From assembly GCA_030762935.1 (NCBI GenBank), contig CM060895.1:76491001-76555000 (forward strand): a stretch of DNA of 64,000 bases. The letters are read 5' to 3'. Below, piece by piece: positions 10,722 to 23,300 of this stretch. A model generated the notes under the pieces. That model made no database searches, had not been told where the DNA came from, and saw only the letters and a list, made by a program, of their open reading frames with translations. This DNA is from Hymenopus coronatus. Its lineage: Eukaryota; Arthropoda; Insecta; Mantodea; Hymenopodidae. The position numbers were made by a program, and so were the translations under genes. Positions within the stretch are counted from its first letter, which is position 1, and every line of letters begins with the position of its first letter.

Positions 10722-11810
10722 GCTTTCTCTGGGACGTATGTGCAATAGTGGGTAGAGACGGTATCGTATTTCACCCATAAATTCGTTTCCGAAATTTCAG
10801 TGGTAATAGTTGTCTTGAGGACTCCTAAATCCAAAAAATGTTCAATATGTGTGTGGACAGGTATGTTTGTGTCTGTGAGCAGCCAACCAAAAAGAAAAGT
10901 TGGCTAAATTCCAATATTGTTAATTTAAGTTTAGTATTTTCCAAGAATGCGGCACGAAAACCTTCAGAAAAATCCCCCCACACCAAACTAACCTTTACAT
11001 GAATGATGCTATTTAAAATGTCACATATTAAAGGTGTTTACATGTCAAATAAAATCTATAATTCAAGTTCCTTGGGAACAGCCCTGGAAGTCCTCTTTAT
11101 TCTGAATGACTTTTGCATAACTGGAAAATCTTAAGAGGTGGAAAAATACTTATTATACAAAAATGTAGGTCTCGTTAAAATTCGCAGCTTATATCATACA
11201 CATTTTGTCTTTTTGTTTTAGTAGAGATATTCTTTAGGAGATATTCCTTATTAGTAGTTTCAATTTTAAGTTACTTAAACTTTTCTTAAACGGGAGGTCA
11301 TCTTTCGTACCATCTCCTTATTGTTTTATATCTGGCGGTGCAAAGTGAACCGAATTTCAATTGTTTCACAAAGCAATCGGCTTTTTAAAAGATTTGTCTA
11401 CTGTTTTAGCCTAGTATATTCCCTTATTTACAAGGAATCCAGTAATATGACATCTACTATATTTATCTCTATTAGCATGGTGTAGATAAAAGGGTCATGG
11501 TCTTTGGTAACAATAGTTTGAAGAAGAAAGTTGTGTGAAGCTTGGCTGGGAAGTGTGATGGTAGCGGTTGCCCTCACATTCAACAGATCATAAGTTCGAA
11601 TCTCGCTTAGGGTGAGTTACCCGATCTAAGATTTTTTTTTCTGGGTTTTTCCTTATCCTGAGAAGAATGTCGGTTATCTTCAATCTACATGGACCCCGAG
11701 ATGATTTGAACATCATTTCACCAATTTCATTCATCGTCCTATATGACAAACCAGGTTAAAGTTTGTTAAGCTACGCAAAAAAAAGATGTGTGAAATGACC
11801 GCATCGGATC
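10722..11810 (+). repeat. Family A element interrupted by SINE S3
   Basis: A diverged but complete plus copy (stem-loop GCTTTCTCTGGGACGTATGT at left). It is interrupted by an S3 SINE at 11540-11786, then finishes TGTGTGAAATGACCGCATCG. It belongs to the sub-type that carries TTCAATTGTTTCAC and GCGGTGCAAAGTGAACC. Confidence 0.85.
11540..11786 (+). mobile_element. tRNA-derived SINE S3 inserted into family A
   Basis: The tRNA-like head carries an A-box-like stretch (TGTGATGGTAGCGG) and the B box AGTTCGAATCTCG. The body is shared with 56196-56422 and the tail is A-rich. An 8-bp duplication TGTGTGAA (11532-11539 and 11787-11794) flanks it and is single in intact A copies. Confidence 0.85.
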
Positions 11811-14046
11811 TTTAAAATATGCTATACAGTAAAATATTAATAAAATAAGAAAATGCATAATATTCTGCTTTGAAAATTGTATAACTACATTCAATAATTA
11901 CATTACAAGTATCGACATTTATTGTTAATATTTTGAATATATATATGTGTGTATGTGTGTGTATGTCGGTGCTAGAGATACTATTCCTTCATTTTTTGTT
12001 AAATTTTGTACGCAGTTTGGCATAAATAATCATTTTATAAACAACATTGCTATTGCAGTTTTAAAAGGCTCCCTAAATATTTTGAAAAACCATTTATATT
12101 CAATGTATTAATGATTTTTTATTAATAATTTAACCTATACATCTTTTATACAATTACTATTTTATTAATTCAATTTTTTTACTATTCTTCATTGCTCACT
12201 TTCGTACTTGAATTTTTATGTTGCACATTATTCATAATTTTGTATTTTGATCATTAGTTTGTTATGCTTTGTCTATGTGACAACCTCTCCAATGGAGAAA
12301 GCGAAAGCGACAGACACCTTTCACATGCTCCCATGGACCGCAGGACTGTACTAATAAGCAACATTTCCACCATTGTAATTAAGGGTTAACGCTAGGAGTA
12401 CAAAAACTCCCTATTGATTACAGAATATATGTAACGTAGCAATAATCCGAACATTTAGAGTCGCTGTCATTAATTGACCACCCTGTATAGCATGTTCCGC
12501 TCCGCGGATCAGTGGTATTACATATAGATACGAGAGAGGTATCCTAGCGTAACTGAGCCTAAACATGCATGCACTCGCTCACACGCACTGCCTTGTTATA
12601 TCTTTACATCAATGACATCATCGGTTGTCCCGCGATTGCCGCTGTTTGAAATTTTGACATTCCAGTCATCAACTTCCTGCGAAACTTACGTGACGTATAA
12701 CTTTAAACACTATTCGTGTTTGACATTGGCAGATACCTGTATTTCACACTTTGTACGTTCTGTGTATCGCTAATAGCCTGACTTAGTCACTCCGGATGCG
12801 TGCTGTCAGGTTAATGTGTATTTATTACGGTAGTGGTCTATTGATCACCTCACAACACTTGCAAAATGCTAATTTTAGCCAACCAAAATGTTATTCAAGC
12901 AGATACTAATCTACTTATAAGCTTTAGCTTATTCATATTGCCATATCAGCAACTGCCAGTATCAAAGGGGACAAGGTACTCTGAAATTGTAAAAAAAAAA
13001 AAACACTTTCTCATTTAGACACTAATAAAACCTTTATTATTTCTAGCTTCAGAAAATGTATAAGAGGATTTTAATCAATTTAAATATAATATAAATGCTA
13101 GTCTGCATTTCTTTAAAGCTGTTTTGCAATGCCCCTTTTTAGAGCATTTGTATATTTAAATTCACTTTTCTCAAAACAGCATTATTGGGTACTTATATAC
13201 CTTTTTTTCGGAAATTATGACAACTGGAACGCTGGAATTTTCATCACATATATACAACACATAGGTGAACTTTCTGAACCAAAATCGTGATTTTATAGTA
13301 TATATTGATTATATTAAGAAAGCAACAAATTTGTAAACTTTCCACAGTTTTACTGTTTTGAATTTGCAAATATATTTCTTTTTAAATTTCTACTGAAATT
13401 GCAGCCTAGATAAATAATTGAGCTTCTGAAGATAGCTGATTGTACTAAGAACCAGCATGCAAAAGTGTGATTATGTATTGCAATTAGTGTCAGAGAAAAA
13501 GGTACATGAATTTACATGTTTTAAGACTAAGTTTTATTACTTTTCTGCTGAATGAAATACTTTTGATAGACTAAACGACGTAAGCTATTAATGAAAACTA
13601 CCATTTTACATAATTTTCATGATTTAGAGAATAATTCATACAAATTTCAGGAAAAACAGTTTAATACTTTGAGAGCAGTGGTTTTTCGTCTCACTTAAGG
13701 TGTAATTTCCGTATGTTCAGACTACATTGTCCGCTTAACTGGAATTGTTATACAGAACTGGCATTAATTCTGGACACTTCTTGCTTAAATTAACCATCGG
13801 ATTACAATATTGGATTAAACTCTTATTCAGGACCATTTTTGTCTGATAAATTATAGCCAGGAAGTATTACATAATACATTATTGCACATTTTACCTCGAA
13901 ATATAGGCCAATTTAGCCCAACTTTTGAAAATATATTCTTTTATAAATATATACACACATTTTATTTTGTAATATATCTAATGGTATTATTGATCTCATA
14001 TTATATAGAGGAACACAACATTTAGGGAAATCTTGTACTTTTAGAA
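11811..14046. other. Largely unique AT-rich stretch
   Basis: No gene, SINE head or family A block recognised. It holds a short (TG)n run near 11943-11964 and a less AT-rich part at 12290-12860. No open frame of note. Confidence 0.4.
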
Positions 14047-14327
14047 CTGTGACATTTCAATATCATCACCACGAACACCATAATCTTATATATACGAGAT
14101 TTCCCCAATTTTGAGCCCCCTATTATATGGGAATAAAAAATATTTATATTTCATGTTACATACAAAATATAGGTAATAAAAATAGACCTATAAATTATAT
14201 TTTTCAGTTTATACTGCACCCAACATGAAATATAATGAATTATTACTCTCTTATAACAGGGGGCTCGAAGTTGTGGAAATCTTGATTATTTAACATTATG
14301 GTGTTCATGGTGTTGAAGTGTCACAAT
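14047..14327. mobile_element. Foldback MITE with ~100-bp inverted arms
   Basis: The left arm (14049-14155) and the reverse complement of the right arm (about 14225-14324) share GTGACA-TTCAA, GAACACCATAAT, GATTTCC, GAGCCCCCT and TATTTCATGTT in the same order. The spacer is about 70 bp. No coding sequence is present. Such long inverted arms fit a foldback MITE. The target duplication could not be fixed. Confidence 0.75.
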
Positions 14328-15292
14328 CCCCATAACGAATATATTTCTCCAAATTAGTAAGCTCTTCTATTATTACATGCACATAAAATCGAATTTTATC
14401 TAAAAGAGTGTCCCGAATTAATGCCACTATTGTAATTAATTATAGGCTGCTCGTTCCTTCTAGACGAATGATCTTTATTGAAGATACCTAGCATAACCTA
14501 TATAAAGGTCAGCAAATAGCTTATGTTGCAGTAACAAACAACTCTGTTTTCTTATGATTATGTTTCGAGAATACACAGCGTACAGTCGACTGCAAAGTGT
14601 TATGCATTACGGGTTTATGCCATTGGCAACGTTTTAACGAGAAAACAAGAGTTATTAATGAGAATAACAGAAGAAACAGAAGATGAAGAAATATCGGGAA
14701 TAGAAGAAATAAAAAAAATATTAGGTAAAGTGTGGTGAAAGCAGTAACCGAGGTTGAGATGAATACATGTGACTGACATTGACAGTGTAACGTTTGCTTT
14801 GCAGTGACATACCATTGCATCCCAGAAACTTTAGAATATCGTACACAACATCTGACTGTCGTTCCTCCTCCTGTGTAACAATGCTCCATTAAAGGATAGT
14901 AAGTGACACGCATATAATCTCTCCATTAAAAATGGCATTCAACAAGAACTGGCGCGCTACCTGTACCTTATGTATTCTTCGTCTTCGTTTACAGCTCGCG
15001 TCACCTATTCCATTTTGTGCTGCAGCATATCGGTGTGATTAACAGTTATTTTCGCGTAACGGTTACAACCCTAACGATTAAGGTCCGATAACGGTTACAC
15101 GTAACGGTTAAGATGTTTGTTTTAATGTTTATCGCGCTGGCCTATGCATCATCCACACAGATTCCACATGTTTTAATTATTAATATGTTTACTTAGCAAT
15201 AATAGTACTATGCATCTCAATTGTACATATGAACTGAGGTATATGAGCATGTAAATATAAATCTCATACAACACAGAACTACAAAAGAAAAT
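14328..15292. other. Unassigned stretch with TAACGGTTA motifs
   Basis: No gene recognised. The repeated motif GTAACGGTTA occurs at 15056-15065 and again near 15101-15110. A 130-codon minus frame at 14521-14913 is judged not coding. Confidence 0.35.
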
Positions 15293-15955
15293 AAATCTAT
15301 GTTCCATTCACATTACGTTCTCTACCTGTTCTGCAAGAACATTATTCTTACAAAATATTCTTCTTCTACCTACATCAAACTAAACAGAATTGGTCTTACT
15401 ACCGAGTTCCTTATAAGCAGAGCGGAGATAAGAAAATACACTGGTTAAAGCGATAGTCAGATATTTTAAAACAACTGAAGGTCGTTTCGCTTTGCATTTC
15501 CAGAAGAAACAAGAGAGAGATGAAAAGAAAAGTGGCCGGTTGAGAAGATTCGTAGTTTAAAATTGAAACCAATAACAAGAATATCTCGGAAACTGTACAC
15601 TATGCAACAAAAATGTATATAGTACAAAGTGTGTGTTTTAACGAGATCTAATTCTTTGAGTGCTAAATCTTTGTCTGTATTTTACGGTTTTCCATTTATA
15701 CAAAATTCAGCAAAATTAATCCAGAGTGAACAGGTCTTCAGAAACTATTTCCATAAAATTTAAAAATACAGTTTGTGATGTAAATTTCTTTAATAATTGG
15801 TATTTTAATCAACATCGTTAGAGCCATTTTGTGAAAAACAAAAGTTTAATTTTTTGGGGGGTATTTAACAACCTTTTACTTTTTGAGCTATGCTGCCCAA
15901 AGACACACACGGGCGTTTTTCTAAAATATATTTTTTTTGATGCAGTTAATCTCAG
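15293..15955 (-). repeat. Family A element lacking the stem-loop end
   Basis: It starts TCTATGTTCCATTCACATTA and continues through GATAGTCAGATATTTTAAAA, ATATCTCGGAAACTGT and CATTTTGTGAAAAAC to ACAGACACACACGGGCG-like sequence. It then loses similarity before the terminal stem-loop. Confidence 0.85.
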
Positions 15956-16342
15956 TTCATATAGGTACGTACCAAAGTTGATGCTAGTAGGCTATTATCT
16001 GGGCAAATGGTATATTAGATCGACAATATCCATCACAATATCTATATATAGCGGAGGCTATTAATACTGCATAACTATATAATTCCGGTAAGCTTTGCCA
16101 ATATGTCTACAGTGAATGACATCTCCCAGACTCTATAACAATTAAGGAGATAGCTCGTTCCTTTGTAACTGATACGTTAGTAACCGATACAGAGTACTCT
16201 CCGTTATTTCTGTAAACGTTACGTTATTTTCTGTCCATTCCTACTGCAGCAGAAAGGTTTTCTCTGTGCATGCAGTGGATAAACACATGAAGGATGAATT
16301 CTCTCTTTTTCTTGTATGATGCATGTATATTTATTTAGTTTT
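15956..16342. other. Unassigned stretch
   Basis: No gene recognised. GTAACTGATACGTTAGTAAC (about 16167-16186) is a local near-palindrome. Confidence 0.35.
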
Positions 16343-17100
16343 ACCTTCTCTAACACGTACGTACAATGCACATAGTAGATAGAGGAGGTTTGTATCCATT
16401 CAAAAATTGCATACCGAGATTTCACAGAAAATGTATGTTTTGATTCACTCTAAAAAGCAATTATAGAAAAATATCTTTGTGTTGTGTGTGTGTGTGTGTG
16501 TGTGTGTTTGAACAACATAGCTCATAAAAATAATGATGGTCAAATACCAAACAGTAACATCTAAGGATGTGACACGAAGATTTACATTTTTCGAAAAGTT
16601 TTAATGTTCTCAAAAATGGCTCTAACAATTTTAATTAACATGTTTAAGATATTTTAATGCAATTGAAATGCATATCTTGAATTTCTGCTAATAGATTCTG
16701 AAGACCTCTTCAATTTGTATGACATTTGTATGTATAGCTGGTAAAATATTAGAGATAGTACCTAGATCTTGTTCAAACACACAGTTTGTCACATATATTT
16801 ATTTATTTTTGTAGACAACCATTTCCGAGACATTCCGTATTATTGGTTTCAATTCCATGTCATGTCTCCCTTATTTTACTTCTGGCCATTCTAAGAGAAC
16901 GAAATTCCAATTTTATCACTTAGCTTTAAAACTATTAACTATCACTTTAGCCTAGTGTGTATTCCCTTGTTTCCCTTCTATTTACAAGGAAGGAAGTAAT
17001 AACAAATGCTTATCTCGATTATCCTGAAATAATATATTTTTTAGGAAACTGTTTGTAGAGCAGATAGTTAAAGTCATGTAAATGGAGCGCATCAGATGTT
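16343..17100 (+). repeat. Family A element, complete but diverged
   Basis: The left end ACCTTCTCTAACACGTACGT opens the terminal stem-loop. A (GT)n run lies at 16484-16507. The right end is AAGTCATGTAAATGGAGCGC then ATCAGAT. Confidence 0.85.
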
Positions 17101-17234
17101 TTATACAGAGAACCTCAAAAATGTACATGCATTGGGACTTCAGCGATACATTTTTAATACGGAAAACAGTTGATTCTTTATCTGGTAGGTACGTGAAGGA
17201 GAACATAAAAATATTATTCTAATATTATGTAAGT

Positions 17235-17812
17235 AGCTTAAGATTGTAACAAATAACTCGGAATATCTCGAAAACGGGTAACTCTACGATAAAATGCATA
17301 AGACTTAAAATGTGTGTTTTACGAAGATCTAGATTCTTTGTCTAGTTAGCCTTTGCCTATTTTTTACTAGTTACAGAACTTATCCAGAATGAAGTGGTCT
17401 TCATACGCTATTACAAGAAAACTCAAGATATAAATTACGTTTTTCATGAAAATATTTTAAATATATGGCAATTTAATCCAAATTGTAGGAACCAGTTTTG
17501 AGCAAATCAGAATTTTTGAAGATTTTTCAATGTAAAGGTAGTGCGGCGTGGGGGAATTTTCGTGAAAATCTTTGTGCCGCATCCTTGGAAGATACTAAAC
17601 TTAAATACCAAGTTTGGTATTTAAAGGACTTTTAGTCTTTGAACTATGTTGCCTACAGACCCCTTCATGTTCCAAAAATGTGTTTTTTCTTAATTCAGGG
17701 AATTTCAGACATGTATTTCTGGTGAAATAAAATCTTGGTATCGAAATTTTGGTTGGAATACGATACCTGTTCTATCCACTTTGTATGTTGTACATACGCG
17801 CTAGAGAAAGTA
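17235..17812 (-). repeat. Family A element, truncated at the non-stem-loop end
   Basis: It begins inside the element (ATAACTCGGAATATCTCG) and runs to the terminal CATACGCGCTAGAGAAAGTA. The first ~300 bp of the family are missing. Confidence 0.8.
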
Positions 17813-18282
17813 AGGTATTACTACTAAGTTAAGAATGGATGGTATCATTAATATAAATGTTATGGATGTAAATAGGGCAAGAATCATTAATAAACTCGGA
17901 TAAGCTTGTGCGAATGTTTCAAACGCTTAAATAGATTACAAGGTTCACGAACATCGAAATTACGTTACATACCCTGAGGTTATCCGAGATTAAGATGAAG
18001 GACCTACCAAATGCTCGGTTATTGCGGTGCCAAGGGAGAGAACATGTATAACATAGATGGCCAAGAGCATGGCCTGTTTCAAACCAAGTCGACCAAAACC
18101 GTCCTCTTCACTCAAGCAAACTTTACTTCCAGAATTTGACTGCACTAATGGGGTTAACAGAAGAGATTCTCCCTTTAGAATTTCGTTCACCAATGATTTT
18201 GACAGTAAGAACTCCAGATTTATCATACATATCACTAAGTTACAGAGGTTTTATTAACTTTCACAAAAACAAAATCTGCTCA
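17813..18282. other. Unassigned stretch
   Basis: Opposing frames of 81 and 66 codons (about 17990-18257) cover the same bases and carry no motif I know. No repeat match found. Confidence 0.3.
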
Positions 18283-18560
18283 GTGGGATGACTCGACGGT
18301 GGCGTCTGAAGGAAGGTCTCTAGTTCTATTTCATTTGGATCTGTCAACCTGACCTTGGGAATTTCCCTAGTTTTCCCTAGTCAGTTATCCTGTCCCTCAT
18401 TCCCACTCATTTTATTTCCCTCTTCATCCTCGAGGTTTGCAGGGCGGAGCTTCCTGTACTGTTGATAATGTTCCAATCTGGAAAAGTTAGGAACATCGCT
18501 GGGATACAATCTGCCATTATTTCTAGCTTTATTCCTTCCTTCCGGAAGTTAAGGAATATT
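18283..18560 (+). repeat. Possible SINE remnant (S7-like)
   Basis: Opens with GGGATGACTCGACGGTGGCG, resembling the opening of the element at 50436, and has a pyrimidine-rich CCCTCATTCCCACTC middle. There is no clear B box. Weak call. Confidence 0.3.
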
Positions 18561-18607
18561 GGGAATGAAATTTAAAAATTATATATTTTTTTTTTAGTTT
18601 ATTCATT

Positions 18608-18858
18608 TATGTATATAGTCCCCCTTTAACTTCTATGGTCATATTGGGAACTTTGACTTGAGAAATAACTGCTGGTATTTTTCTCGCTGAGCTGCAGGGT
18701 TTCTTAACGTTGCGTTTTTTAGTAATTATACTTTTATTCACTCTCACATTCATGCCACCAGACTCTATGGGAGATAGGAAATGATTATAATTACCCACTC
18801 CAGCTGGGAATCGCACCCGGGACCTCTGGGTGGTAAACCAGAACGCTGACTGTCGTAC
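18608..18858 (-). mobile_element. tRNA-derived SINE S4, copy 1
   Basis: On the minus strand: a tRNA-like head with GTCAGCGTTCTGG, B box GGGTGCGATTCCC, then a body shared with 24603-24842 (for example GCTGAGCTGCAGGGTTTCTT on the plus strand). The 86-codon minus frame here is SINE-derived. It abuts family C at 18859. Confidence 0.75.
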
Positions 18859-19225
18859 GTGGCTCAAAATTTGAGGAAATTGCGCAATTATTTTAAATTA
18901 AACAATTAAAAACTTTACAAAGTGATATTTCAATAAGTTTGATTACTGAAATAATATTCTTAATAAAACATTGAACGTTATAATCTCTAAAATAAATGAT
19001 ATATATTTTTATAAAAATATATTTTTTTAAAAAATTACTATTGATGTTAGGATGATTTTGTTACCTGCAATATTAAAATAGATGCCGAAAAATTTTAGTT
19101 TTATGCATAATGAAATCCAGACGCGTGGAGTATTTTAAAGACGTGAACATTTAGTTTTGAGAATAACTATGTTTTACAAAATAGTACACTAGGAAAACAC
19201 TTATTGTACGATCTTTAAATGGCTT
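18859..19225 (+). repeat. Family C repeat, first half
   Basis: It aligns with 25013-25390: GGCTCAAAATTTGAGGAAAT, TTTCAATAAGTTTGATTACT, AGGATGATTTTGTTACCTGC. No coding content. Confidence 0.75.
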
Positions 19226-19654
19226 TAGAGCCCGAAGCAAGGGAAGGTCAGCTAAATGCTTATTTTCTATGGTCGCTCAAGGATCCCAACAAACATTTGG
19301 TACAAAAAGTTATTTCAACGGTTTTGATCGATTTTATGAACTTTTCACTATCAGTGTCCCTTAAGTAGGTGCAATAGGACTGATCTTGGCCACAGCCCTG
19401 AAATCCCCCTCTCTGTTTCTAATCCGTATATACACATAAATATGCATAGGAATCCCCAAGCATTAAAGCCAGGATGAAAGGAAATTAGGTTTAATTGTAA
19501 CCTAACTTTACGCAGTGCTGTCGTAGATACCAAACCAACATCCCATCCCTGGTACAATCTGTACACGTTTTAATACCATGTTTTTGGTGGTTGTCAAGTA
19601 TTTATGCGTTAATAAAGATTCGAGGCCAAATTCCAATTCCTGTACATAAAAAAA
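19226..19654. other. Unassigned stretch
   Basis: No gene or repeat recognised. The small minus frame at 19351-19566 is not supported by any motif. Confidence 0.3.
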
Positions 19655-20384
19655 TCTGATGTGTACCATTCACATGACTTTCTCCATATCCCTGCAACAA
19701 ATAATTCTTAAAAAGCTTATACTTCTATTTACTTTATGCTAATCAGAAAACATTAGCAGAAATAGTCTTATTACTCGCATCCTTGTAAGTAGAAGCGAAA
19801 TAAGGGACAACCGTAGGTTAAAGTGATAGTCAAAAGCTGGTTGCTGTGTCAATGAAGTTCCTTTGTTTATATGGATAGGAGTTGACAAGTTCCAGTATGA
19901 GAAAAGTATACGTTTTTCATAGCAGAAACCAAAAATAATGAATGTCACAAAAACGACGAACTCCACGAAAAAAATATGATTAACATAAATTGTCTGTTTT
20001 AATGTGCTCTACACTTTTTCTGACTTTTTTCCATCTCTTACGGTTTAGCAGTTATTCAAAATGCAGTAAAATTCATCCAGAATAAACTACTCTTCAGAGC
20101 CTATTCGCAGAAAATTCAAGATATACATTTCATTTTTCAGGTAAATATGTTTAATATCCGAAATTTTAGTCAAAATCGTTAGAGCCATTTTTGAGAAAAT
20201 CAAAATTTTCGAAAAAAGTTCCATGTAAAGGGTAGTTGGGGGTGGGGGGATTTTTCTCAAAATCTTCGTGTCGCATCCCTGGAAGATACTAAACTTAAAT
20301 ACTAAGTTTGGTATTTTACCGACTTTTCGTTTTTGAGTTATCGTGTTCACAGACACACGGACACGGACACACACACACACACAC

Positions 20385-20423
<39 letters not shown>

Positions 20424-20556
20424 GCTTTTTGTGAAAATGTTTATTTTGGATATTGGGGAGCCTAAAACATATTTCCGGTGAAATCTCGGTATCAAATTTT
20501 GGGTGGAGTGCAATACTTTCTCTATAGACTGTGCACATAGTGCGTATGGAGGAAGT
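19655..20556 (-). repeat. Family A element, complete, with long (CA)n
   Basis: The left end TCTGATGTGTACCATTCACA and the right stem-loop end GGAGGAAGTAAAA are both present. A long (CA)n block at 20366-20420 explains the repetitive cysteine/valine-type frames on the minus strand. Another A copy in the same orientation follows within about 10 bp. Confidence 0.92.
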
Positions 20557-20566
20557 AAAAATATAT

Positions 20567-21240
20567 TTGTTCCATGCACATGACATTCTGTACCCGCCTT
20601 CCAGCCAAACTATTCTTAGAAAAGATTATTCTTTTTTCTACTTTAGCACAATCGAGATAAACATTATTTGCTTCCTTATAAGTAGAAGGGAGAAAAGGGA
20701 ATACATTAGGCTAAAGCGATTGTCAAAATTTCAAAAGCTATCGTATGCGATCGACATTGAAATTCAGCACTCTTTGTGTTGCCAAAGTAAAACAAAACAG
20801 AAATGGATGTTTTAAAAAAGGTATAAGCATAAACATTAACATTGAAATCAATAACAAGGAATATTTCGGAAATGGTAAGCTGCACGAAAAAAACATATTA
20901 GCCATAAATTGAGTGCTTTGAATATTTGATATACAAAGATTTTATCAATATCGTTTGAGCTTTCCATATAAAGGGTAATTAGGGGTGGGAAGATGTTGAA
21001 AATCTTTGTGTCACATCTTTGAAATCTCTGAACTTAAATATCGAGTTTTGTATTAAACCGACATTTCATTTCTGAGCTTTTCTCTTCACACATTCATGGA
21101 CACACACACCTTTTTCTAAAAATGTTTCTTAATTTTAGATTTAGGATACCCTAAAAGTGTATTTGCAGGGAAATCTTAGTATCGAGTTTAGTTTTTCTAC
21201 CTATCTATATTGTATATAAATTATAGAAAAGAAAGAAGTA
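20567..21240 (-). repeat. Family A element, tandem with the previous copy
   Basis: It begins TTGTTCCATGCACATGACAT, carries ATCGAGATAAACATTATTTG and ATAAGGAATATTTCGG-type blocks, and ends in a decayed stem-loop (CTATCTATATTGTATATAAA). Same orientation as its neighbour, giving a head-to-tail pair. Confidence 0.8.
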
Positions 21241-21688
21241 TAATACAATAGACCAATTTGTAAAATTATTTCCAGTAAAATGTGAATTATTATGTGAAAA
21301 GCTTTACAAATGTACTGTGTGGAGAATGTTTATTACAACAATATATTTATACATGAAATATTATTTGAAAATAACAATGCAATCTAGAATACTGAAACAT
21401 GAAAAACATATCACTGCTTTTGTACTTAATAGGTAACAAGTTATCTTGTTACCATGGATTTTGTAAATTTCAGAGATGCATTTGCCTCAAGCACGTTTAG
21501 TTAAATAGTTTCTGACCATATTTTTAGAAATTAAAAGATAACGAAAATTATCCATTTAAAGTGAAATCTGGGCTAATAGTATTTCTTGGAAATTTTTTGT
21601 CGCATCTTTGAATCTTTATACGATTCAGAGTATGTCGAAAGTACATACATGGTAAAATCTTCGTATAGCAAATATGGTTTAAACACTT
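21241..21688. other. Unassigned stretch, possible decayed family A
   Basis: AT-rich. The part at 21530-21620 weakly recalls the minus-strand interior of family A (AAGTGAAATCTGGGCTAATA then TTGTCGCATCTTTG). No gene. Confidence 0.3.
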
Positions 21689-22533
21689 TTTATCTTCTCT
21701 ATACGCACCATATACATAGTGTATAGAGAAGGTATTGCACTCCCCCCAAAATTCGATACCGAGATTTCACCGGAAATATATGTTTTAGGGTCCCCTGTAT
21801 TCAAAAACAGAATTTTCAAAAAAGTCCATGTCCGTGTGTCTGTATCTGTGAACACGATAACTCAAAAACGAAAAGTCGGTAAAATACCAAACTTGGTATT
21901 TAAGTTTAGTATCTTTCAGGGATGCGACACGAAGATTTTGAGAAAAATCTCCCCATCCCAAACTAACCTTTTTTCGAAATGTTTGATTTTCTTAAAAATG
22001 ACTTTAACGAGTTTTATAAAAATAACGTATAATAAAGATATTTAACTACCAAATAAAATGTATATCTTCAAATTTCTGAGAATAGCATCGGAAGCTTACT
22101 TTATGCTGGATGAAATTTACGGAACTTTATATAGCTCCTAAACCGCAAGATATAGATAAAAAAACTTACTACACAAAAATGTAGAGCACGTTAAAACACA
22201 CAATTTATGTTATATGCATTTTTTTCATGGTGTTGTTCGTATTTAGATATTACTTGTTTTTTGTTTCAGCTTTAAAAAACAAACATTTCTCATACAGGAA
22301 TGTGTCAACTCATGTCCATACAAACAAAGGAACTTCAGTCACATAGCAACCAGATTTTTACTATCGCTTTAATCTATGGTACTCCCTTACTTCGCTCCTA
22401 CTTTTAAGGAAGCAAATAATAAGACTATTTCTGCTAATTTTTTGTCAATTAACATGAAATAAATAGAAGCATACGTTTTTTAACAATAATTTGTTGCAGA
22501 AAGTCCTGTGAATGGAACACATCAGAATTTTTC
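21689..22533 (+). repeat. Family A element, complete
   Basis: A clear stem-loop (CTTCTCTATACGCACCATAT paired with GTATAGAGAAGG), then ATTCGATACCGAGATTTCAC, GGATGCGACACGAAGATTTT and the end AATGGAACACATCAGAATTT. The 108-codon plus frame inside it is a shadow: its equivalents in other copies are broken. Confidence 0.92.
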
Positions 22534-22929
22534 TCTACCGACTAGAAATAGTTATTTGAGAATAAAAAACTAGTGAACTAGGTCTGTAAATCTGCCTGTG
22601 TAACACTGATGTGAATCTATCGAAGCCTTGCGTTCAAATATACGCTTTTCTTTACCCCCGTTGCGTAGCTATGTCCACCTTTACCCAAAAAATCAATGCT
22701 CTAATTATGTTGGAAATTATGAACATAGCGTGATGATGATTGTTCTAGTGTGCAGAAATTTGTAGGGAAACACAGGTTGTGTACTACGTTAGGGTAATTA
22801 AAGCCCTAGGTCACCTCAGCTCGACCGAATGTAATATTATTTGTACTTTGTTACCAAATACGCATCCATAAACCCGGCTAATGAATGTTGACATTGTCTT
22901 TTGCACATTCATTAATGATTTGCACACGA
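22534..22929. other. Unassigned stretch
   Basis: No gene or repeat recognised. Confidence 0.3.
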
Positions 22930-23300
22930 ATAGGACAAAGACGAACACAATGCATTAAAGTGTTTCATTACCTGCAGTGTTTGCGAATTATAAACACGCA
23001 ACTAATCTCGTTTTAGTAATTTAATAATTGCTTTCCATTTTTCTCTCATATATACGATAATTTGGTGTGTTAGAATAATGTTTGTTGGTACGACGAATTA
23101 TCTATTTATAGTAGTACTTATATTTAAGCACTTAAGTCCTGAGATATCCGTCCGTCCGACCGTCCGAGATCTGGTAGGCTAATGGTGAGCCTAGCTACAG
23201 CTTCTGTGTACCTACGCTGGTAAGGGCTTAACCGTGGGAATGAAGAGGGCGGTTTAGGTTTGATAATAGTGAGGTTTCGAGTGATGATGTTAAGGTAGCG

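Noticed and set aside
14521..14913. 130-codon minus frame with a hydrophobic middle
   Set aside because: It is low in complexity, shows no motif I know and overlaps a second frame. It could occur by chance in pyrimidine-rich sequence.
18607..18867. 86-codon minus frame
   Set aside because: It corresponds to SINE S4, including the tRNA-like head.
20087..20586. Three overlapping minus-strand frames of 79-109 codons rich in Val/Cys
   Set aside because: They lie over a family A copy and its (CA)n block. Equivalent frames in other copies are broken.
21719..22045. 108-codon plus frame
   Set aside because: It is inside family A. The same region in the copies at 9544 and 47314 is interrupted in different places, so there is no sign of selection for protein.
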